NCBI GenBank assembly: GCA_907163375.1 | Contig: CAJQUW010012936.1 | Coordinates: forward strand, 124,001 to 188,000 | Direction: 5' to 3' | DNA: 64,000 bases | DNA from: Prostheceraeus crozeri | Lineage: Eukaryota; Platyhelminthes; Polycladida; Euryleptidae | Shown here: piece after piece, positions 11,950-24,749 of the stretch | How positions within the stretch are numbered: the stretch's first letter is position 1 | Layout: every line of letters starts with the position of its first letter | The notes under the pieces: generated by a model | What the model saw: the letters and a program-made list of their open reading frames with translations, nothing else | Told to the model about the DNA's origin: nothing | Databases searched by the model: none | Program-made: the position numbers and the translations under genes

Positions 11950-12555
11950 AGTGTCACGAGATTTGAATTGCATTTGCGTCAAATGGTTTGAGCTGCACCT
12001 ATCTCATATGATCTTGAGCTGCACCCATGTCAGGTGGTTTGAAGTGCACCCATGTCACGTGGTTTGAAGTGCACCCATGTCATGCGACTTTTGTGGTGTC
12101 ACATGGTTTGGACTGCAATTATGTCACTTGGTTTGAAATGTACGGGTGGCACATGGTTTGGACTGCAATTATGTCACTTGGTTTGTGCAATAATGTCACT
12201 GGATAAAAGTGTAGCGGGTGCGCACAGGTTTGGACTGCAATTATGTCACTTGGTTTAAAATGTGCTGGTGTCACGTGATTTGAAGTGCAATTATGTCACT
12301 TGGTTTGAAATGTACGGGTGGCACATGGTTTGGACTGCAATTATGTCACTTGGTTTGAAATGTACGGGTGGCACATGGTTTGGACTGCAATTATGTCACT
12401 TGGTTTAAAATGTGCTGGTGTCACGTGATTTGAAGTGCACCTATGTCACATGGTTTGAAATGTACGGGTGGCACATGGTTTGGACTGCAATTATGTCACG
12501 TGATTTGAAGTGCACCTATGTCACGTGGTCTGAGCTGCAATTATGCCAAGTGATT
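11950..12555. repeat. minisatellite of about 25 bp (higher-order about 50 bp)
   Basis: Degenerate tandem copies of a unit like TTTGAAGTGCACCTATGTCA run through the region, alternating with versions reading TTTGGACTGCAATTATGTCA. Several 50-bp pairs are repeated almost exactly (for example around 12290-12400). Weakly open frames through it are a by-product of the repeat. It lies just upstream (minus-strand sense) of the RUN exon, inside a large intron. Confidence 0.85.
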
Positions 12556-13015
12556 AAGACTAGAGGCCTGCTTTCGTCGCAAGAACACCATCGTGCTTCA
12601 TGTCGTGCTCAGTCTTGTCAATCGCATCGTCTTCGTGTTTTGTATTCGTGTTGACAATGAATTATCGAAAATGTTCAGTTGAAGATTATTTGTTAACTTT
12701 TCTAGTTTTAGACAGGCTATCTATAATCCATTCTATTCCACGATGATAAAGGACACTGTTCTTTCATTGCACTTGCACAGATGAATCGGCTGTGGACGTA
12801 ATACAGTTGACATTGTCGGTTCACGATCAATCTACTCCTGAGCCGCGTGCTCTACCCAGTACAGAACATGAGCAGAGCAGTGCACACCATCTTTGACACC
12901 TTCACTACAACGCGCTTTTTCAACAACCTTGATAAAGAACTTTTAGTTGATGGGCGACAGGTCTACAGCCTTTTATCAGTTATAACTGATATTTTAATCC
13001 AAGCAATAATCAAGT
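12556..13015. other. non-coding stretch before the Penelope remnant
   Basis: No gene seen. It may include decayed Penelope sequence, but no recognisable reverse transcriptase motif was found. Confidence 0.35.
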
Positions 13016-13782
13016 CAGAACCACGGTAGCTGGAGCGTCATCACTGTTTGCTTTTGCACACACAATTGAGGTCTTGTGACGTTGATAATTGTCGCCTCTA
13101 GGAATGGAAGTAACACTGTGTGACGAGCTTTGGCGACTTGTCTTGGTTTCCTGTTCTTGTCTTGGTTTGCTGTACTTCTCGATGAATGAGGATGGATAAC
13201 CATTGGACTGCCACGTTTCCTGACAAGAACAGGAGACTGAATATGGTCCTGCAAAGAAGACTGCTTACCTGATGGTGCCGTTCCTGGGCGAGAGATTCTC
13301 GAACGAAAGTCAGAGCCAAAGTCCATGCGGTAACTGCTCTAGCTTTTCCAGCTATCGAGTCGAAGGTCGTGTTCATGACTAGAAGGGTTCCGTTGCGATC
13401 ACTGAAAGGCATGCTGCCACTCAATTGTTCGTCTGACGTCATCTACCAATTTAATTGTAACTGTGGAGACAGTTATGTTGGACGGACTGAGCGGTGGCTG
13501 GCAAAACGAGTGGACGAGCATCTTCCGGCATGGCTGATGAACAAAAGACCTCGACCAAGATCATCAGAGCCTCCCAGCAGTGCTGTTGCAAGACACGCTC
13601 TCAATTGTCCGCAGTTCGACGTCACACGTACAAAGATGTCGTATTTCAAGGTCGCCAAAGCTCGTCACACAGTGTTACTTCCATTCCTAGAGGCGACAAA
13701 TTATCAACGTCACAAGACCTCAATTGTGTGTGCAAAAGCAAACAGTGATGACGCTCCAACTGCCGTGGTTCTGACTTGAATT
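13016..13782 (+). mobile_element. Penelope-like retroelement fragment with inverted arms
   Basis: Bases about 13016-13136 are an almost exact reverse complement of 13655-13777, which code for the C-terminal end of the Penelope protein. Between them lies an intact-looking GIY-YIG endonuclease region on the plus strand. Penelope-like elements often insert as truncated copies with an inverted partial copy, which explains this layout. The reverse transcriptase portion is missing. Confidence 0.75.
13310..13779 (+). pseudogene. Penelope GIY-YIG endonuclease, C-terminal fragment
   Basis: The reading frame carries the typical Penelope linker and endonuclease: RRVPLRSLKGMLPL, then VIYQFNCNCGDSYVGRTER (the 'Y-F-C-CG-YIGRT' core of GIY-YIG), followed by RLAKRVDEHLPAWL-like residues and an ARHALNC block. 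It ends with a stop at about 13779. In complete elements this domain follows a telomerase-related reverse transcriptase and nicks the target DNA. Upstream coding is absent, so this is a 5'-truncated dead copy. Confidence 0.75.
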
Positions 13783-14901
13783 TTGACCCAAACAATAATA
13801 TCTATGTTGAGTACTTTCCTCTAGTGAACTTTTAGATGAATTATTCGGAAGATAAATTTCGTGTTACTTCTTGCTCTTATCGTGCTGCTGTTGATTACAT
13901 GGCGACTGCAGGCCATTACGTGATTTAACAGACACAGTTCAATGCAAACCTCAGAGATGTGCGATTAACCAAAGCTCGGCTCAATTCACGTCAATTGAAT
14001 AGAAAATCTCTGAACTTTTGTGAAATCAGTTTTGTGGGAAACATTTTCCAGACTGAAGACAATAATAAATGAACCTTCAATTTGCATTGAAAGTTTTGTG
14101 CATCGCATAGTTGCTGTCAGAATGTGACAAATATTTGCTGAGTTCCTTTCATCCATTCAGCGAAAGTCCTGTCGTAATGCCTCAGATCCTTGCGCAGAAT
14201 CTCAAATTCTGTTTTGCAAAGTCTCATTCAGATCGCCTGACGGTCTTCATTACAAATACACTTTCGTCTGTTCAGTCGACTGAGACCTCTCATGTTGACT
14301 GTTTTTACATTAAGTGGATTCCACTGTTATTCATTTTACTAATCATTTTGGTGAACAGAAACTTTGCTTCTTACATCACGAACTTCATGAAGAATTTATA
14401 TTTGCTTGGAGATTGAGAGTAGGATGACAAGGCATATGCATTATAACTCACTCACATTGGTAAAGAAAATAACTGCGCATTTTCTAACCACGTGTCTTTC
14501 GAAGCCCGGCACACCTAAACGAAGTGTCGCCAACAAACGCTTCCGATTTCTGACTAAAAATCAGAGAAATATTCGACTAACCGCGATAACCGAATAAGGC
14601 CCAAACCCATGTCCACTTCCTATCTTACATTCATTAAGAAGTTGATTACAAGCTCTATTTAACTTCAATTCACGAATGACATAACATAGCCCATTTTCCA
14701 AGTGACAGGAACTTAGTTCGGTTGGAGTTGCCCGCGGCTTATATAAATTCCCCCCCCCCCACCTTCCGTCCGTGTCCAAGACCGCGGTACCCTTCGAGAT
14801 CTGGTCGCCACGATCACTTGAGCTGGTCAAGCGCATCCAAGTACAAGCACAAGTGAGGAACTTGCTGCTTCTCTCCGAGTTAGGTGTAGTAAACTAGCTA
14901 T
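13783..14901. other. non-coding stretch, no gene seen
   Basis: It may include the 3' untranslated part of the Penelope fragment in its first 150 bp. A poly-C run lies near 14750. A 101-codon open frame at 14111-14416 has no recognisable features. Confidence 0.35.
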
Positions 14902-14955
14902 CCGCACACATTTTCCGTGGCAATTTGATCTATCGTTTATTTCATTTCATTCTAT
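14902..14955 (+). mobile_element. SINE body fragment (5'-truncated copy)
   Basis: This 54-bp segment (CCGCACACATTTTCCGTGGC onward) is nearly identical to 15204-15257, which follows a tRNA-like head. It is therefore a head-less second copy of the same SINE. Confidence 0.6.
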
Positions 14956-15135
14956 AGCTGATTGCATTCACGATATGGTTTAAGATGCTTTGCTGGACAA
15001 TCGATCATCAGCTACTTGCCTAGATGTAGGTGGTCACAATTCTGACGAGGTATCTATTCATTGATCATCATTGCTATGACAACTGATGTGTGGTGGTGAG
15101 GGTTTTATCCTGCCAATTGACACAATCACATGCAA

Positions 15136-15257
15136 GCGGCTGTAGCTCAGTCAGTAGAACACAGGTCTTGTTAACCTACGGTTGGAGGTTCGAATCCTAC
15201 GAGCCGCACATCTTTTGCGTGGCAATTTGATCTATCGTTTATTACCTTTCATTCTAT
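15136..15257 (+). mobile_element. tRNA-derived SINE with a tRNA-Thr-like head
   Basis: Bases 15136-15207 look like a tRNA. There is a GCGGCTG/GAGCCGC acceptor stem with one mismatch, A-box-like TAGCTCAGTCAGTAG, an anticodon loop CTTGTTA closed by AGGT/ACCT, and a B box GGTTCGAATCC. The loop gives TGT (Thr), but position 37 is T rather than a purine, and the D, anticodon and T stems each have a mismatch. That, and the shared body after it, argues for a SINE or tRNA pseudogene rather than a working tRNA gene. Confidence 0.6.
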
Positions 15258-17647
15258 TGTTGATATGCATAGTTGCATTTCCCATCCTGCACAGACTAAG
15301 ACTGTAGCTGCGCTATCATACCACCATTAAACCATGCATCTACCTGATATTAATGTATCATCATCTGAACTATCGGAAATTCAACATCATCAAAAAATTG
15401 GAGATACATGAGTCCTTCTGTCCAGCTCTTATTGATAAGCATAAGGAGAGGGATGATGAATATCCAATGACCACGAAAATATTAGCAGAAAAGTTGATTA
15501 TGATAATTTCATTTTAACAGCAAAATATTCATCATCAGCCATAATTTGCCCACATTCATTGTTTCAATTCTCTTATCTCCGAATAAGGCAGTCAATTAGT
15601 GCATATAATACATTTCACAAATTATCATGTTATAAGGTTATGATTGAAGTTTGCTGAGTACGTCTCAGTGGATTAGAAGTCTCTGAAATAGACATACTGC
15701 ACATGAAGAATACTTTATAATCTGTCCATTCAGCCATGATGACAGAACGAAAGCGAAAACAGCGAACCGTTGATAATGAGATGTATTTTGCCGGTGCTCC
15801 AAATCATAGTTCCCAAACCGGTGCCCAATATCGTCAATAATCAGAATCAAAAGCACTGCATATGAAATATAAGTTGGACAAATCAATAACAATATAAGTC
15901 ACAGCAAAATTTATTTGTCTGCAAAGAAAAAAGAAAATATTCATAACAAGGATATCAAGAGTTGAGGAGCAAACATTATGAGCGCTGTGGGTCGCCATAC
16001 AGGGCTCACACCTGCTTCCGCCAGACTGACAGGCCCATCAACGATTTGTGAGGGCAAGCTTCAGCTAAAGTTGTTGATTTGTTTGAAAGAGCAACAAAAA
16101 GCAATTTTCTGAGACCAAGTGGTTTTGTATCACCTGATCATTTAAAAAAGCATCGAATCTGAGGTATACAGACATCTGATAACAGACAAGTCCATCACAT
16201 GGTCAATACTACATCGAAAATTGCAATTCATGGTTCAAAGAGAGAGGATCGAAAAGAAAGAGATCAAAGCAAAGCCTACCGAGATACTATTTAATCTCAT
16301 TAATTCTGTATAGTTTTTAATATTAGTTCCTTTTATCCTTTTGATATCTCAAGTAACCCATGATATTTTTATTGAAATGCTGTGCTAGCATGCCTCAATG
16401 CCCTTGCCCTACTAAGGTTCTAGGTTGCAATCTATAGATAGGTCAGTTCAAATTTTCACAACGATATTCAGTACAATTTCTTTTTTCTGCATCCCTTGAT
16501 TAAGGCTAAGCCGGGATATTGGAAATATAAAACTACACGGTCGCCGAAAATTGCTTTTTAGTGCTCTCTTAAATGAATGAATCCCGACTGATGGCAACAA
16601 AAAAACAAATTGATTGTTGATCTAGTTCTGATGATTCATCAGGGCCTCACGAAGCGTGAGACAGTCCTAACAGCAGTTTCTGAACTACTTAATATCGCCA
16701 TTTGCAATTTAGACGACGTTTTGGTTGATCTAAGGAAATTTCAGCAATACCAGGGAATAATTCAAAGAAACCTCTTTGAAACCCCTCTCAGGGGCCTAGG
16801 GACAGGGCTCTCTTCACCAGCTCAGGGTCAGTAGCCACTAGTGAGGCCGGTAGTGCCTCCACAGGTGGACGAACTCGAACCCTGGACCGTCTGCACCTCC
16901 GTACCGATGAGTGGTCCTTATCCAACTGAAATGAACTGGAGAACATTCTACCACAGAAATCTCACATATGAGAATTTCCTCTTGACAAAGATTCATTCAC
17001 ACACAGGCGGGTTGGGAATACCCTTTCCAATGGAACTGTCATGGCTAAAAATAAGTCATAAGATCATTTTGCGATCACCTGCACAGATGCCACACGTATA
17101 AGGGAACATCTCTCGAATTTCCCTGATGAGGAAACAATTCATTACCACTATGCCTCACATTTCACCGGAAATAAATACTGAATTGACCTTCGTGGATGAA
17201 ACACAAGATCGTCACGTCCCAAGATTCCTCCGAAGCAGCGCGTTGATGTCCCAACACCTGACCCGAGGCGACAGTTCTCTCACCTGTCAATATTCCATAC
17301 TGATACGTGTAATAGAAATCTGACCAAACACAAATTCGTTATCACAAGTTGTCACCGAATCCTGTGTTCACCTGTTTGACCATGAAATCATCAAGTTCAT
17401 GTCACATATGGACAAGCAATGCATCTAAAACCTGACTTGGGACCTCAGGCGAGACACATTGGATTGAGATATCGAGAACAATATTTATTTGTGTAATTCA
17501 GAAAATGATTTTTGAAATCACATCTGCCACATCAATGACTGATATTGTACAAATCTATCTGCTGAGAAAACGTGCAGAAGTATTATTTGATATCAAATTT
17601 CAAGTATACATTGTACGCTGTCTCTCGAGATCGGTCTTGAAGCACTA
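15258..17647. other. intronic stretch, no gene seen
   Basis: No exon with matching splice phase was found. Short plus-strand frames at 16610-17101 lack recognisable motifs. Confidence 0.35.
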
Positions 17648-18809
17648 CAGTGGGCCCCACGGTGTACCAGGAGAGGCGGTTTCAGTTTGAAAATTTCGCG
17701 ACGGTTTCGGATGTATTTTTGTATGAAAATTTCAGAAATCATGGCTTGAAATGACGAGGAAATGACGAAAATTCAAAATGTCGGACACAAAACCGAAGGT
17801 CTGACCGAACTGATGCAGACCACTGATTCACATACGGGCCAATCCGCGGGAAGTGTAAACTAAATAGATATTTCTAAAGTCGCGACTGTTGCTTGATAAA
17901 ACAAACGTACTTGACGAAATGTGAGATGCTATATATGGGTTATATAAAGATGTTTTAGCAATGAACTTAGCCTGCCTTTTTACTTCGTGTCTGCTCTATA
18001 GTTTTGGAACGTGACTGACCGGACATTACTTTGTCTAGCAGTGTAAGTAATCGGAAGTCTCTTTTATTATTAGAGTTGAAACAAGTGGTTAGTATGATGA
18101 ACACGTAGAACATCTTATTTAAGCAAAAATAAATCACAATTCGCAGAGTTTGGCTCAGGTATTGATCTTACTTACTTACTAAAAAAAGAGCTATATTAAG
18201 TCAATGAATGCAAAGTAAAGGTCTTTCTTTTTGTTGTTGAATCTTTCGTGCAGTTGACGGACAAGAAAAATTGCATCTGTTGTACTTTTGCCTGGCATAA
18301 AACCGAATTGCATGGAATCAATCTATATAAATGGAAGCACCTATATAAAAGCTTTTCTCTGATGAACGTGACTGGCAGCTTTTAAATTCATCCCGACAAA
18401 AACATATGGCAGATAAATTATAAAGACTAGACATTTTTTGAGACCCTTATTACCTGGCTCATGTGTTCAATATAAAAGTTAGTTTGAATAATACTTTAAG
18501 AACGCTTGCTATAAGACTTTGCACGATTTTGGAACGTGATTGACCGCGCGGTTTGGCCTATATTTTGGTTTGTACACAAGCGAAAATGATACTTTCAAGA
18601 AATTTGAAGAACCTATTAGGACCTCCAAGACTTGTTGTTGATGCATAATGCACATTAGCCGAGATCTAGACTGAAGTTTCGGTTCTATGCCCGCCATTTT
18701 GAATTTTTCTCATTTCTCGAAAAGGGCTGTTCGTGTGATTTACAAACCATTATATTCGAAATTTTCATTCAAAATGAAACCGTCTCTCCTGCACAATAGT
18801 GGGCCCCTG
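17648..18809. mobile_element. hAT-like non-autonomous element (approximate ends)
   Basis: The left end CAGTGGGCCCC at 17648 and the inverted right end (CAGGGGCCCACTA on the minus strand) are each followed inward by matching AGGAGAGRCGGTTTCA blocks and a similar AAAATTTC block. No clear 8-bp duplication is left. Inside, a GTTTTGGAACGTGAYTGACCG-like segment occurs twice in direct orientation (about 18001 and 18528). No transposase is present. Confidence 0.5.
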
Positions 18810-20859
18810 ATACACAATCCAATGCCTCTGGCTTTCAACAGGTCGACAAGAGATTTCTATGCGCCTTGCTCCTGTTATCACCCTGAAAAATGGCTTGTCT
18901 GCTGGGAATCGAGCCCAGTCCTCGAAATGCTAGAGTGTTGTGAAGATCACCAAGACCAGGGAAGCACACCCTCCATGATCGTGTCAACCATCTTCGCAGG
19001 CAAGCCATTTGTCATGGTGATGTCAGAACACGGCGCATAGAAAGATCTTCTTCGTCTCGTGAATGACCAGAGGCACTGACCTACACGACCATCACATGTC
19101 CCTTCTTGAGTGCACATCCACAGTCTTCTCACCATCAGCACATTCACCCCGCCAAATTCAAAGTATTTTCAATGGAGCTACAGCCTCTCATTCATGCCAT
19201 CCGTTTTCACACATCTTTTTTAGACTTGATCATTTCAATGGTAATACTCGTTCATCGATGGTTCACGTCATAATTTATTTTTTGATTTTTGATAGCTCAG
19301 GCAGGAATAGAAATGATAGCTATCTGTCGGCGGGGATTTCGTCCCACTTGCCGGGAATTGATTTGAAGTGTAAGAAGAGGATGCTAACTTGCACAAATAT
19401 AATTCTGGAATCAACTACGATCTTCATATGCGCTTATTTACACCTGTTACTATTGTTACACTATTAATATTGTTACTGAGTAAGCAAGTTTGTCAGCTGA
19501 TATTTCACCTGTCATTTTTCTATAAAAGTCATTTCTATATACCCAAATTCCAAATTAGACGGCCTTAATTGCATAATTTCCAGGCCGTCTAATTTCCATT
19601 GAGGTAGGAACACTTCACCGTCAACCTTCGCATTCCCAATGAAAATGGCATTGAGGTGACTCCTATGGTTCACTATCTGAGCTTGTAGACATCTCAAGCT
19701 TGCCATACTTCAGTGCTCTGAGCTGCATGGACCATGTATAAAATTATCACAGATTTGAGTCTTTTACAGATCAAAATCTTGGATGTTATAGATTCTAGGT
19801 TTTCACCAACAATGCATATAATGCTATTGTATGTAACTCTCGAGAAGTCTATGAATATTGCATTTACTGATCACTGTTAGTAACAGATAATGGAGAGATG
19901 AATAAATTTTTTATTGACTTTTATTGAAGTTTATGAAAGTTAGTTCTCATAATAGATTTAAATTCATGAAAAGTTTGAAAGTCGATGAATGTTTGCAAAT
20001 GTGAATAGATTTGAAATTCAGATTTCTATCTAAAAATGATTTGAAATATCCCTTCACCAATTTATTCATTAATGGGATCTTAACCTGGAGTGACGGACGA
20101 CGCTTCATGGCTATCTGGTGCGGTGAGGATTCTATGGGAAATTGGCGGGCGTATAATGGTGCAATACATACCCCCAATGCCGGGCAATAATGCATTTCAA
20201 ACTCTATTCAATCATTTCGATGACCTCCAAAGCCATCGAGAGTGACATACAATGAAGTTTATGCTTTCTAAAGTGAGCATAAATTTCGAAGGGTGCACTC
20301 TACCATTGAAATTCACAATGAAGTAGATTTTGACAGCCATCAAATTCTGATGGTCATAGATTCTGACGATCCTGTGAAATACAAAGTTACTTACACAACT
20401 CGTGCAAAGATATCTATCTTCATTGCAGTATTATAGATCAGCTAGCTATGACTTCGCCCTAAGGACTCGTGCATAGATAAGTTGATCACGAAAAATGCTA
20501 TGAAGATTTATACTTTGCACTTGTGGCGTGGATATCTGTTCTACAAACCTGACTAAATCGACGTACCGAAAACGCTGAAATTCTGAACATGATAGAAATA
20601 TTGTTTCAAATGAGTGCGTTAACGATTCGCAGGAAAACATGGTAGTTATCAGCAGAGTGAGTGAAGTTCAAGACAGATAATGCTTGGATATCAGTAATTC
20701 GGGTTTTTGAATGAGTAGCACTTTACCTTTGAAGTTATGATTGTCTTTCGATGCATCTGATCCTTGTAGGGAAAAGCAATGCACGTACATTTAAACCTCA
20801 ATTGATGCATAGGAGGACATTTACATAAAGATATTAACAGGAAGGGAAGTTGTCATTAC
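18810..20859. other. intronic stretch, no gene seen
   Basis: Part of the large intron between host exons at 20860 and 11646. Bases about 19216-19330 resemble 6715-6820, so an old interspersed repeat is present. A perfect 11-bp hairpin stem lies at 19554-19564 and 19583-19593. Confidence 0.4.
19554..19593. repeat. perfect 11-bp hairpin
   Basis: ATTAGACGGCC at 19554-19564 pairs with GGCCGTCTAAT at 19583-19593 across an 18-base loop. No U-run follows and no function is implied. Confidence 0.6.
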
Positions 20860-21024
20860 CTTTATAACGCTTCTGACTGATATCAAGACTTTGCTGACTT
20901 GAGACACTTCCATTTGGCGACGATTCGTCCGAAGGACTTGCATCCGAGGAATTTGGCATCAGAACTGGATATGAGACTGAAGACTCCGCCTCCGTACCGT
21001 AGAGTCCAACAGCAGTTGGAATAA
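20860..21024 (-). CDS. host gene exon (serine-rich, leads into RUN domain)
   Basis: A 165-bp exon of 55 codons, phase 1 to 1. It has acceptor TTTTGTCTACAG and donor AAAG|GTAATG. It encodes a Ser/Pro-rich segment with SSDASPSDESSPNGSVSSQQ and ends DISQKRYK. Its split last codon joins the exon at 11646 to make the basic helix that starts the RUN domain (QKRYKALVDDVIRSA). Upstream it joins the exon ending at 21270. The clean phase match on both sides is the main evidence that it is real. Confidence 0.75.
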
Positions 21025-21269
21025 CTGTAGACAAAACGTCGATTCATTTCTTCTCGCAAAAATTATAATTAAAATATGATACTATTAAATTTTAACATTG
21101 AAGTAGTATGATGAAAACATCATAACATGTAATAGAGATGTACAAATCATCGATTCACTGTTTCTCGCTCAAATTGTCATTAAATCCTCCTACTTTTCAA
21201 TTTCAACATTTAAGTAGTAGGATGAAAACACCTTGATATGTTCTAGAGTTGCATTAATCAGTAACTTAC

Positions 21270-21773
21270 GCTTTAAATCACTCGGAGGACTTTGTGAACG
21301 TTTTCTCGGTCGACTTCCCCTAGCACCTTGTCCACCACTTGCCGTTGCCTGCTGGACTCGCACCGCACGGCTGAAACTCACCGACTTCTTCAATTCTCCA
21401 CCACCACCACCACCTCCAGTCCCGGACGCTGCAGTGCCAACTGGACTAGTGCCTCGCGAAACACCCTCCCTGCCTGGAGTAAAGTCCAAACTGCCACGAT
21501 GAGCGTGTCCTGACGGAGGAGCACCAGTTGGCGTATTTGCCGTGGATTGTGGACTTTTGCTTCTTGAAACTAGACAGGATTTGAGAGGAGTTTGAGGCCG
21601 AGAAGAAGGTTGTGGAGGTGGCGGTTGTTGAGCTGAAGGTGAGCCCGCAGCCTCGATGGGAATATCATCTGTGTGGACGTAAAGTTGGGCGAGATCGGGC
21701 TCCGACCGATGACGAGAGGGAAGGCCTTGTGAGAGAGCAGGGGAGTTTTGTGCACGACGCCGTGCACGAGGAC
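21270..21773 (-). CDS. host gene exon, Pro/Ser/Arg-rich, possible PP1-docking motif
   Basis: A 504-bp exon (168 codons, phase 1 to 1) with acceptor TTCTTCATTGCAG and donor GTAAGTTAC. The product is low complexity: RARRRAQNSP, SRHRSEPDLAQLYV, a QQPPPPQPSSRPQTP stretch, GTGGGGGGGELKKSVSFSRA and SRPRKRSQSP. KSVSF fits the RVxF-type protein phosphatase 1 docking consensus, and several RxxS and SP sites suggest phosphorylation; both are inference. No folded domain is visible, as expected for the long N-terminal part of RUSC-like scaffolds. The surrounding sequence is AT-rich, so the GC-rich exon stands out. Confidence 0.8.
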
Positions 21774-23131
21774 CTGCAATGAAGAAATCATTATTCGTCA
21801 AACAAATTTTCATAAATAATTAGCATCTCATGACAAAATATAACGTCATATCGTGCTACTCATGAATCAATTAATAGTAGTGACATTTTCCGTGTTTTCT
21901 TCCAGGAGAAATGAATCATCCTATCCAATCCGAAACCTTTCCAGGGTCCTCTGATCCCCTAATTAAAGCAAAATGATTGGATTACCGAAAGTATAAGGGA
22001 TATCATAGTTCACAAATTAGATGAGGGTCTCCGAGTTGAAAATGAAAAGTATACATGAACCATTTTTATAAAACTCGAACCAATAAATCAATATCTCACC
22101 TGATAGAAATTCATCGTCATCGCTCGCCGGGCGGAAGAAAATTTACAAACCCATTTATGCTTGTGCAAGTACAGCTACAGTGTATAGAGAATCTCAGAAA
22201 TAAGCGCGAGCTCTTCTATGTTGCTAAGTTGTATACAGTGCATAGAGGTCGGATAGATATCTTTGGTAACTAGAACATCAACTTCGATATAAAAGCTGAA
22301 GTGAGTCACATGATTCAGTATTTGATGTCTGAGAGCCTCTACAAAATATGTAAATTTCATGTTTTGACTTAATTTTGGCGATTTCACCCATTTTGTGAAG
22401 GCTCTCAGACATGCCATGCGCTTGTGCGCGAATTTAGGAAGAAAATATCAGTAGCTCCAGGACTATATGTATCTATATATATGGTTATTATTCACATTCA
22501 CAATCAAGAAAGCGACTTCCAATGCAAGTTTACAGACTATTAAACTCTTCAATTGCTTTACCAAATACTCACACTAGCCTATCAAGAATCAGCTTTCAAG
22601 AGGGGCGGACATCATCAAAGACATGATCAGTGTACATTGTTTGTTGATGTCACACCATGCTGTACTTATTACATGTACAATAAATGTGTGCACATTGCTA
22701 TGTATGAAGCATATTTAGGACTACATGCATATTAATCATTGAAAAACAATGCAACGCAATGATTGCCAATTATTCATAAATATATTTTGGCAATACCAAG
22801 TATGAATGAGCGCATTATAACTTGGCTGGTTCCATTACATTTCGCACACTATCTGTATCTACTTCGTAATAACACTTGGCTATCACTTCAAAGATCGACT
22901 GTCTGCAGTAGTTGACAGGTGATTTGCATTTGGTGTAATTTGCTCATGTTCGTGCAATGACGGTGTCTACTACATTAGGAATTTTCAAATCCAGGGGATA
23001 TCCAGGCCTTGTGGACACCCTGAATGAACAGCAAGTCATTTTAGTTAATGAAAATAACATTGATTTAGAAAGCACTAAGATAATACGGCGAAATGACCTT
23101 CTCATTCAGATTTATCATTTACAATTATATC
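21774..23131. other. intronic stretch, no gene seen
   Basis: Start of the 8 kb intron between the exons at 29760 and 21773. It holds a short palindrome at about 22325-22415 (arms around GTCTGAGAGCCT). No exon was found. Confidence 0.4.
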
Positions 23132-24749
23132 TAAAGGTGCGTTTACACGTGAAACTTCATTGCTGACACCTAATTGCTGCCACCTGCAATCAGATTGCAG
23201 AGGCCGTTTACACTTTACATTAAGAAGTTGCTGACACTCGAGAAAAAATTGCTGCTGACATTTTATCGATCTATGATGAGTCAGAAAATTGCTGTAGATT
23301 GCAGGAGCGTTTACACTTGACACTTTTAGTCGCTGTGTTCCGATCACGGTCGTATGAGTGTCACCTCAAGTGTCAGCTAAAAGTTGCGCCTCGTTCAACT
23401 TTAGTGACACTTGTGGCAGACACTTTTGGGCGATTCCATAAAAAGTGAGCCTGAGGTACTCATTTTTAAAATAGATGGAATGTGTTTCTATTGGACGTTT
23501 TTATTTCATAAATGCGCCAAATCATCGGGTGAAATTGTTTTTGTAGAGATAAAACTTGATTCTTGCAAGTTACATTGATTTAAATCCCTTTTTATAGCAA
23601 AATTATTCTTAACTACATTTTTATATGCATCAGAACTAAACTCGATTTTAAGTATGAAAATAGTGATTGATCCTGTATGAAATCGGTGTCAAAATGTTCC
23701 TTATACCAATGCTAAACTACAATCACAGCATAGGTTATGAATCAATTCGCGAAGTTGTAAAAAAATTAATTTTTTTATCAGCACGAGTCGAAAAAATGTC
23801 GCACACGTAACGAAAAGTACGTTATGTTGTTGCCGTAACCGCAAAGTCTGATTGTTTTTTCTAATTGACGCCATTCCGCTTTATAAGCTAGCATGAAAGA
23901 TCAAATACTCGCAGTTATCCATCTATTGTTCATTATATAAACCTGCGGTGCGTTCTATAGGACAAGTTAAAAATTGGTCACACACGTACCACACACGCCT
24001 AGAATATATATACCGTATGTATGTATTCGATACTGGCAATTTATGAGACAAACACTGCATGAACCTCGCATCGGTAGTCAGACTATTTTTAGATCATGTG
24101 GGCTTCATCACGACTGGGGAAATGATATTTTAACCGACCAATGAGATCCCATAGCCGTTAACTATCTCTTTACCAGCAAGTGTTCAGGTTTTCTTGGAAA
24201 CCACACTGTGCCAGGATTTCTCGGAATCGTTTGCTATGAATTCATCAGACAGTCTATTATTAGACTGTGGGACTCCCAACTACATGGCGCTTCCTTTTCG
24301 AGCAACCAATTAATTGGCACCATAGTCGACCAATACTATTTTTTATCAAGATAAGCTTGGTACAGAAGAGCATTTTCCGAGAATTTCTGCCTTGTCATTG
24401 TCGTCGATGGTGTGTGTCCCTCGGATTGTTCAATGGAAAACAAAGGTAAGCTATATCCCTGCGAAAACATAAATCAATGCATTAGATTGTCACAGTTTTT
24501 ATTTGTAGCTAAGTTTCGCTCTGTAAGCGGTTAAATAGGCCTATACAGGTAAACTAGTCTGACTGACAATTTTCGGATTTAGGACTCGAAAATTCAGGAT
24601 ATTTTCAAGTTTATCGATAATTTTAGGAACATCATCTTGAATGAATATGAATTGTCCAATAGTTCAATTCAATATCATTTACAGTCGATAAGCATAGCTA
24701 TTACTGTGAATACTGTAGAAAAGGTAATACTGTTAGCAAGTTAATAATA

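Noticed and set aside
15136..15207. Functional tRNA-Thr gene
   Set aside because: Three stems have mismatches, position 37 is T, and the downstream body is repeated elsewhere as a SINE.
21190..21269. Continuation of the coding region past the donor
   Set aside because: A GTAAGT donor ends the exon at 21270 and the phase-1 join to 21024 is consistent.
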